DNA of 37,434 bases from an uncultured Desulfomonile sp. (GTDB taxonomy: Bacteria > Desulfobacterota > Desulfomonilia > Desulfomonilales > Desulfomonilaceae): contig CAITZA010000395.1 in NCBI GenBank assembly GCA_903896745.1, forward strand, positions 1-37,434, read 5' to 3'. The notes below the pieces were generated by a model that saw nothing but the letters and a program-made list of their open reading frames with translations, had not been told where the DNA came from and did no database searches. Of this stretch, positions 32,102 to 37,434 are shown one piece after another. Numbering within the stretch: the stretch's first letter is position 1; each line of letters opens with the position of its first letter. The translations under genes were made by a program, and so were the position numbers.

Positions 32102-32156
32102 TTGACAGAGATCAACCAAAAAGCTAGAAAAAAGTATTCGTTCATAATAATGAACG
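32102..32156 (+). promoter_or_regulatory. Promoter and operator of the IclR-family gene
   Basis: TTGACA at 32102-32107 and TAGAAA at 32125-32130 are spaced by 17 bases, a good sigma-70 arrangement. The palindrome CGTTCATAATAATGAACG (32139-32156, 7-base arms and 4-base centre) overlaps the expected start of transcription, so a bound regulator would block the promoter. IclR proteins often control their own genes, which makes this a likely autorepression site. Confidence 0.6.
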
Positions 32157-32201
32157 GGACAACAATTTTTAGATAATTTTCGTAAATATGGGTAAAAAAT
32201 C

Positions 32202-32999
32202 ATGAACGCAAAGCAAAAATCGCCTGCGATTTCCTATTCGGCGCCGATCGTTTCCAAGGCTATGCGTGTATTAAAAATGATAATTTCAGAGCAGAGCAAC
32301 CCGGGGATTAGTGAAATTGCTTCGCAATTAGAATTGGCCAAATCGACTACTCATGGAATTCTGGCGGCGTTGGAAGAAACTGGTTGGGTTCTCAGGGACC
32401 CTATCACGAGGAAATATACATGTGGTTACGCAGTCAGGCGGCTTGCGGACAATGCTGCTGTTCAGCTTCCACTGGTGGATACGGCACGCCCATACTTGGA
32501 AAGACTAAGTCTCAAGCTGGATGAAGACGTGTTTCTAGGTATGTGTACAGGCTATAGCCTGTTGATAATAGACCAGATAGAGTCGAGAAAAGAGATAAAA
32601 ATTACCGCCAAACCCGGCACGAGAATATCGATGTATGCTGGAGCTGCTGGCAAAATCTTTCTGGCGTTCCACGATGAAGAAAGAATTAATGAGATACTGG
32701 AAAAATTTCCAATCCCATCATTTACCAATTTTTCGATAACTGAGATGGAGGCCTACAAGAAGGAACTTTCCCGGGTCAGGCAAGAGGGAGTGGCTCATGA
32801 CGCCGGTGAATACCTAAACAACGTAGGTTGCGTGGCCGCTCCGATATTCCATGGCAAGAAAACCAGGAAAAGGATGGTGGCAGGCTTCTGGCTTGTGGGG
32901 CTTGACTGGCTGAAGAACCCTGAAAAAGTAGAGATTGCGAAAAAACTGGCAATCGAGACGAGCGAAGCAATATCACGCGCTATAAGCAATTACAAATAA
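32202..32999 (+). CDS. IclR-family transcriptional regulator
   Basis: The 265-residue protein has the IclR winged helix-turn-helix at residues about 15-75 (SKAMRVLKMIISEQSNPGIS ... AKSTTHGILAALEETGWV) and the effector-binding GAF-like domain (about 90-255), including GTRISMYAGAAGKIFLA and EGVAHDAGEYL. The length is standard. IclR proteins sense small carboxylic acids or aromatic compounds. The palindrome at 32139-32156 is its probable operator, and similar half-sites stand in the divergent control region of the catabolic arms. ATG 32202 has GGG about 9 bases upstream. The target set is inference. Confidence 0.9.
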   Translation: MNAKQKSPAISYSAPIVSKAMRVLKMIISEQSNPGISEIASQLELAKSTTHGILAALEETGWVLRDPITRKYTCGYAVRRLADNAAVQLPLVDTARPYLERLSLKLDEDVFLGMCTGYSLLIIDQIESRKEIKITAKPGTRISMYAGAAGKIFLAFHDEERINEILEKFPIPSFTNFSITEMEAYKKELSRVRQEGVAHDAGEYLNNVGCVAAPIFHGKKTRKRMVAGFWLVGLDWLKNPEKVEIAKKLAIETSEAISRAISNYK

Positions 33000-33055
33000 G
33001 GGGTGTTCCGTTAAAGCGCTTGGAAAGTGAATGATACTTTATTTCCGGCCACCGC

Positions 33056-33550
33056 TCATCTCAGGAACCTGCTCTGTATGAAATCGCAAATCGGAACCGG
33101 GTCGTCCAGATCAAAAACCGGCACGCCGGCAGGAGGGGTCTCGGGATTTCCGGCAATCGCCAAAAGGTTGTCGTCCGCCCCGCATAACATTTCCTGACGT
33201 TTTTCACGCCGATATACTTCTATCTTGGGATGAATTTCTCTTTTATAGCCCTCACTCAGAATTACATCCACGTCTTTGATGAGTTTTTCCCGGATTTCCG
33301 ACAATGTATGATCGTGATCAGAATCCATGACGACGCCAATCTTTTCTGCGGAAGATATTATGGATATTGATGCGCCGGCTTTTTTGTGGCGCCATGAATC
33401 TTTTCCCTCGTGGTCTATTTCAAAACTGTGAGCATCATGTTTTATTGTTCCAACCCGGAAACCTCGGGACTTTAATTCTCTCACGAGCTTTTCCAGTAAA
33501 GTGGTTTTGCCCGAATCCGATTTGCCCACAATGGATATGATAGGTATCAT
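33056..33550 (-). CDS. mobB: Molybdopterin-guanine dinucleotide biosynthesis protein MobB
   Basis: The 164-residue GTP-binding protein has the Walker A motif VGKSDSGKTT near the N-terminus, followed by GTIKHDAHSFEIDHEGKDSWRHK, VDVILSEGYKRE and a C-terminal FDLDD segment, all typical of MobB. It assists the last steps of molybdenum cofactor assembly, probably by working with MobA. The length is normal. GGGGAGG eight bases before ATG 33550 is a strong ribosome binding site. It stands alone and is convergent with the IclR gene. Its presence fits an anaerobe with molybdenum- or tungsten-containing enzymes. Confidence 0.9.
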   Translation of the reverse strand: MIPIISIVGKSDSGKTTLLEKLVRELKSRGFRVGTIKHDAHSFEIDHEGKDSWRHKKAGASISIISSAEKIGVVMDSDHDHTLSEIREKLIKDVDVILSEGYKREIHPKIEVYRREKRQEMLCGADDNLLAIAGNPETPPAGVPVFDLDDPVPICDFIQSRFLR

Positions 33551-33729
33551 TCTGGAACCTCCCCAATGATGTCGGTTAAATTACAATAACTTCGTTGATA
33601 AAGAAAACAGTATCAGAGGCAGTTGATAAATAGTCCGTGTGATGGTAATCGTGAAAAAGTTTCTTTGATCAATATTTTCCAAGGCAGGTTTTTACATTTT
33701 TCAATATAAAGTTTATTCGGGAGACACGC

Positions 33730-34986
33730 ATGTCCATAAGAGAACAGGTAATTAACACGGCCATGATGGCTCACTCCGCAGCCCCTGAAGCTGCGAGGCT
33801 GACCATGGGTCAGAAAGAAACCATCCTCAACCAGATTGCTGAAAAAATGTGGGATGAACGATCTTTTCTACAATCTGAAAATGCGCGGGACATTGAAAAA
33901 GCGCGTTCAAAGGGTTTGTCTCTACCTATGATTGACAGACTCACGCTATCAGACAACGTTTTGGCGCAAACCATCAATGGCCTGAAGGAGATCGCCTCTT
34001 TTCCTGATCCTGTTGGAGAGATAACTCGCATGTGGGTGAGGCCAAATGGCATGAGAGTTGGCAAGATGCGCATTCCTCTTGGAGTTATAGGAATGATTTA
34101 CGAGTCTCGCCCGAATGTTACCGCAGATGCCGCAGCGCTGTGTCTTAAGGCGGGGAACGCCTGCATTTTACGCGGAGGTTCAGAGGCCTATGACTCGAAT
34201 GTAGCGATTGCAGAGATATTCAGAACCGTTTTGGAAGATAACGGAATTAACCCTAATGCGGTCAGCCTTCTACCCACTACCGAACGCGAAGCCATATTGC
34301 ATCTGGTCAAACTCGAAGACCTTGTAGACCTGATCATACCTCGAGGCGGAGAAGATCTGATCAGGTTTGTTTCAGAGAATTCCAGAATTCCTGTCGTAAA
34401 GCATTACAAGGGGGTCTGTCATTTATATGTGGACAAGGATGTGGATTTTTCCATGGCGGTGAGTCTTGCCGTAAATGCCAAGGCCCAAAGACCCGGAGTG
34501 TGTAACTCCCTCGAAACACTTCTGATACATTCATCAATCACCGATGAGTTTTTGCCGAAGGTCTCAAGGGCTCTTCAAGAGGCTGGAGTAGCTTTGAGAG
34601 GGTGCGAAAGGGCCAGGAAAATTGTCAATGGTATGACACCGGCGTCAGAGGATGACTGGTACGCGGAGTACTCAGCATTGATCCTGGCTGTAAAAATAGT
34701 TGACAGCATTGACGATGCCATAAGACATATAGCCAAATATGGCTCGTTGCACACCGATGCCATTGTTACCAAGGATTATTCAGCCTCACAGAAGTTCCTG
34801 AGAGAAGTCAATTCATCCACGGTCATTGTCAATGCCTCCACTAGAATGAGCGACGGCTATGTTTTCGGTCTAGGGGCTGAAATTGGTATCAGCACCACTA
34901 AAATTCATGCTTATGGGCCTATGGGGGTGGAAGATTTGACAACAACAAAATTTATCGTCCTCGGGGATGGCCAGATAAGGGAATAG
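33730..34986 (+). CDS. proA: Gamma-glutamyl phosphate reductase (ProA)
   Basis: ProA reduces gamma-glutamyl phosphate to glutamate-5-semialdehyde in proline synthesis, using NADPH. The 418-residue protein has GVIGMIYESRPNVTADAAALC, the catalytic Cys258 in AQRPGVCNSLETLL, HTDAIVT and the C-terminal GLGAEIGISTTKIHAYGPMG. The length is typical. GGGAGA a few bases upstream supports ATG 33730. No proB is in the window. It is followed after 9 bases by a charged protein gene that is probably cotranscribed. Confidence 0.95.
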   Translation: MSIREQVINTAMMAHSAAPEAARLTMGQKETILNQIAEKMWDERSFLQSENARDIEKARSKGLSLPMIDRLTLSDNVLAQTINGLKEIASFPDPVGEITRMWVRPNGMRVGKMRIPLGVIGMIYESRPNVTADAAALCLKAGNACILRGGSEAYDSNVAIAEIFRTVLEDNGINPNAVSLLPTTEREAILHLVKLEDLVDLIIPRGGEDLIRFVSENSRIPVVKHYKGVCHLYVDKDVDFSMAVSLAVNAKAQRPGVCNSLETLLIHSSITDEFLPKVSRALQEAGVALRGCERARKIVNGMTPASEDDWYAEYSALILAVKIVDSIDDAIRHIAKYGSLHTDAIVTKDYSASQKFLREVNSSTVIVNASTRMSDGYVFGLGAEIGISTTKIHAYGPMGVEDLTTTKFIVLGDGQIRE

Positions 34987-34995
34987 GGGGTCAAT

Positions 34996-35514
34996 GTGTC
35001 ACAGATCAGAAGCACAATTGACATCATGATGGAAAGAACCAGCGGAATGGGTTTGTCAAGTTCCGAAAAAGACCAGATTCGAAAAGAGTCCCTTGAGAAA
35101 AAAGCTAAAGGGTATGCCCTGAAAATTCATGATTATCCCGATTCTACGAAAAAACTCGTCGAAGATTTGATGTCAGAACCATCAGGAGATCTTGAAGAAC
35201 TCAGGAAACTTGTCTGGAACAATCTTGTTTTGAAAATTGACAATAATCCAAACCTGACCACCTTCCTCGATCTGATCGAGAAACTGCCTTTCGCTCCTTC
35301 GAGAAAAGATGTTCTGGATAAGTTCAGGGCTTCGCTAAAAGGCGCGCAGAAGGACAAGTCCAAGGATAGAAAATCTTTACTTGAACGCGAAAGGAAGAAA
35401 CTGGCTGATTCCGGAATTTCTGGCGCCGCAGTGGTTCCTGTAATTTCAAGGGACTCGGAAAATAAGCGGATTAACGAGCTCATTAACAGTCTTAAGGCGA
35501 ACCTGATCGTCTAG
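34996..35514 (+). CDS. Charged helical protein of unknown function
   Basis: I do not recognise this 172-residue protein. It is rich in Lys, Glu, Asp and Ser, has no signal peptide or membrane segment, and is predicted to be almost entirely helical, with a coiled-coil-like stretch around 115-140 (KGAQKDKSKDRKSLLERERKK). The start is GTG 34996 with a GGGGG stretch upstream; an ATG at 34994 is in another frame. It follows proA by 9 bases, so cotranscription is likely, but nothing in the sequence ties it to proline synthesis. It converges with the secretin gene. Confidence 0.6.
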   Translation: MSQIRSTIDIMMERTSGMGLSSSEKDQIRKESLEKKAKGYALKIHDYPDSTKKLVEDLMSEPSGDLEELRKLVWNNLVLKIDNNPNLTTFLDLIEKLPFAPSRKDVLDKFRASLKGAQKDKSKDRKSLLERERKKLADSGISGAAVVPVISRDSENKRINELINSLKANLIV

Positions 35515-35591
35515 GTCATAAACGAAATTGCGTTTTCTGTGTTAACGAACCTTTTTGGGAACGTTGCCCCAAGGCTAAAGTCTCCCGAGCC

Positions 35592-37434
35592 TTAAGGCTG
35601 ATCGCATTTTATTTTTTCGGAAGCTGGATTCGAAGCGTCCTGGCTTCCTTGCCTAACTATTAACGGAGTTATAAATACTAGTAATTCATCGGAAATCGTG
35701 GCGCTTGCGGAGCTACTGAACAAGGCGCCGATCACGGGGATTTTCATCAGGAACGGCCACCCCTGTTTGAGGTTGCTGTCCGTCTCCCTGATTATTCCTC
35801 CTACCACACAGGTTTCACCGTCTCTGACAACGAGAGTGGTGTGAGCTTCCCGGGTAAAATAGAGCCGTACAATCTCACATGAGCCGCAAACTGCCCGGCC
35901 ATCAACCACGTTGTCGGATATATCGATATCCATACGAATTCGATTGTTAAACAATACCTTGGGTATTACCTCGAGCTTCAGATCAACGGGCACCAGTTCG
36001 GTATGAGTGCCCCAATTGGGGGACGAGGTTTTTAATGTCACTATGGTTCCGTTCTTGATTGTCGCCCTTTCGCCATCCATGACCTGAATCTCGGGTCTGG
36101 CCACAACTTTTGCAGTACCGTTTGATTCCCCCAATTGAAGTCGAAAGTCTAATTCAGTTATGTAGTTGGGTTTCAACAGACCGAACTGAACCCCCAAGCC
36201 TATCAAATTTTCAAGCCCCGGTACTGTTGCGGGCAGATTCACAGCAAATGTCGATGGGATGTTTATTCCATCGGTCACCTGGCCCGTGGCGCGGTTTGAA
36301 GGTCCCGTGGTTCCAGTAGCATAGCCTTCCTGGTTACCACCAAAACCCCAGTAAGCCTTTGCGCTATCCCTCACAACGCCAACCTGATTGTTTCTACCAC
36401 CCCACAATATTCCCAATCCACGGCTCCAGTCCTTCTGAACGCGCACAATTCGGCTCTCAATATGGATCTGTGTGCTTGGCCTGTCTAATGAGCTGATCAC
36501 CTTTCGTATCTGACCGAGTCTTGTGTCGGTATCCTTGAGAAAGACGATGCGCTTTTTTTCATCAGCCCACACCATGCTGTGCGCTACAACTTTGGCCAGT
36601 TTGGGATCCTTTCTGTCCAGGTCCCGCAACAGGCGCCAACTCTTCACATCTATTCCGGTTTCATAAGGACGTCGGGGAAACTCAGGCAATGGGACGACGC
36701 GTAACTCCTCTATGCTATCAAGACCCTTGTCATCCGTAGATTTAAGCGCTTTGGCCTTTTCTCTTGCGTCCCTGAATGCGCGCCTGGGACTCATTTCCTG
36801 TTCAATGAACCTCGAAGCGACATGCTCGGTTCCTCCCCCGGGACCTCCCTGTCCTGTGCCCGGACAATGCAAGTTGAACATACAGTCTATTGTTTTCACT
36901 ATATCCTTGGGATCAGCGTATTTGAGGAAAACTTGGTCATAAAAAAAACAAATATTCTCTGATTCAATGTTGACGCACTCGGCACGACCAATCCTTCTCT
37001 GACCAAAGGGTCTGTCCATGTCTGCAATGTAGTCGCTGTCCGAAAATGACGGGGCGCTGCAAACAGAGTTAGCGCCTGCCGGATTTCTCCACGCTGATTG
37101 CTTCTTTGATGTGTAGTCGGTTTTTGACGAAAAAGTAACAGCCAGGTGATGGGTTTTCTTATCAATCCTGAATTGGGGAACGTCGTTTTTGCCAAAATCC
37201 ATAACGATCTTGACGGAATCCTTTTGTTCAATGACATCAAGGTTTTGAAGCAAGCCCGCAGGCAATTCGAGGTGATCGGTAAGCCCAGAGGTAATCCTTG
37301 CCTTTACCAACAGGATTTCAACGCGGTTTGGTTTTGCAAGCTTTCGGGATGTCACCTGGACAGGCGCCCCTCTGGAACCAACGGAGATTGCCAGAGGCAC
37401 TCTTGACAGTTCGACTGATGTTATTTCCGTATAA
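35592..37434 (-). CDS. pilQ: PilQ-like type IV pilus secretin, 5' end outside the window
   Basis: The frame stays open to the window edge (37434), so the N-terminus is missing; at least 610 residues are visible. The first visible part looks like an AMIN domain (ITSVELSRV ... RVEILLVKAR). A secretin N-domain follows (RIVFLKDTDTRLGQIRKVIS). The C-terminal secretin domain has VVARPEIQVMDGERATIKNG, VVRDGETCVVGGI, MKIPVIGALF and ELLVFITPLIV, which match PilQ-type outer-membrane pores. A Gly-rich insertion (CPGTGQGGPGGGTEH) and several Cys residues are unusual. It would export type IV pili. A type II secretin (GspD) is less likely. Confidence 0.82.
   Translation of the reverse strand, partial: YTEITSVELSRVPLAISVGSRGAPVQVTSRKLAKPNRVEILLVKARITSGLTDHLELPAGLLQNLDVIEQKDSVKIVMDFGKNDVPQFRIDKKTHHLAVTFSSKTDYTSKKQSAWRNPAGANSVCSAPSFSDSDYIADMDRPFGQRRIGRAECVNIESENICFFYDQVFLKYADPKDIVKTIDCMFNLHCPGTGQGGPGGGTEHVASRFIEQEMSPRRAFRDAREKAKALKSTDDKGLDSIEELRVVPLPEFPRRPYETGIDVKSWRLLRDLDRKDPKLAKVVAHSMVWADEKKRIVFLKDTDTRLGQIRKVISSLDRPSTQIHIESRIVRVQKDWSRGLGILWGGRNNQVGVVRDSAKAYWGFGGNQEGYATGTTGPSNRATGQVTDGINIPSTFAVNLPATVPGLENLIGLGVQFGLLKPNYITELDFRLQLGESNGTAKVVARPEIQVMDGERATIKNGTIVTLKTSSPNWGTHTELVPVDLKLEVIPKVLFNNRIRMDIDISDNVVDGRAVCGSCEIVRLYFTREAHTTLVVRDGETCVVGGIIRETDSNLKQGWPFLMKIPVIGALFSSSASATISDELLVFITPLIVRQGSQDASNPASEKIKCDQP

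Noticed and set aside
35571-35593. Inverted repeat AAGGCT / AGCCTT at the end of the secretin gene
   Set aside because: There is no T-run on either strand after the stem; it is too weak to call a terminator.
1-37434. tRNA, rRNA, CRISPR arrays, insertion sequences and attachment sites
   Set aside because: None was seen on either strand by reading; no transposase or integrase gene and no regular short repeats are present.

Overview
The window looks like chromosomal DNA of an anaerobic Gram-negative bacterium of the Desulfobacterota (Desulfomonile/Syntrophobacteria-like) type. This is an inference from gene content: long acyl-CoA catabolic operons, a BKACE enzyme, GmhB (LPS heptose synthesis), a PilQ-type secretin, MobB and moderate GC. 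No rRNA, tRNA, insertion sequence, phage gene or CRISPR array was seen.

Layout. (1) 160-2874: a small exported protein of unknown function, then prmA-miaA-hfq on the plus strand, closed by a strong hairpin at 2955-2986. (2) 3128-17118, minus strand: a long catabolic array. In transcription order it holds 3-hydroxyacyl-CoA dehydrogenase, enoyl-CoA hydratase, thiolase, two thiolase-like proteins, two DUF35 Zn-ribbon/OB-fold proteins, two acyl-CoA dehydrogenases, a PHP phosphoesterase, a CrtC/AttH-like protein, a CrtI-like FAD oxidoreductase and an aminotransferase. (3) 17119-17606: a shared divergent control region. (4) 17607-27462, plus strand: acyl-CoA synthetase, thiolase, DUF35, two thiolase-like proteins, DUF35, a PPM-type phosphatase, BKACE, a MaoC-type hydratase and a double TetR regulator. 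(5) 27572-37434: mostly unrelated genes. These are a YkgJ-type cysteine-cluster protein, gmhB, an outer-membrane protein, a ThiS/MoaD-like carrier, a cysteine-rich unknown, an IclR regulator, mobB, proA, a charged unknown protein and a pilQ-like secretin cut by the window end.

How the genes work together. The two divergent arms supply activation (acyl-CoA ligase), dehydrogenation, hydration, 3-hydroxyacyl oxidation and thiolysis, which is a complete beta-oxidation set for an unidentified acid. The most striking content is a four-gene module present twice, once in each arm. It consists of thiolase-like type 1, thiolase-like type 2, a long DUF35 and a short DUF35. All four thiolase-like proteins lack the nucleophilic cysteine and the His-Pro-x-Gly motif of true thiolases, while a canonical thiolase sits beside each module. 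By analogy with Ltp2/DUF35 aldolases, the module may perform retro-aldol or related C-C cleavage on branched or tertiary 3-hydroxyacyl-CoAs. The CrtI-like and CrtC-like genes at the far end of the minus array would suit an isoprenoid or alicyclic substrate. Both ideas are inference.

Regulation. A GTTCAyAATAAT-like site lies on both sides of the divergent control region and again inside a palindrome over the probable start site of the IclR gene about 15 kb away. The IclR protein or the double TetR protein may therefore control the cluster.
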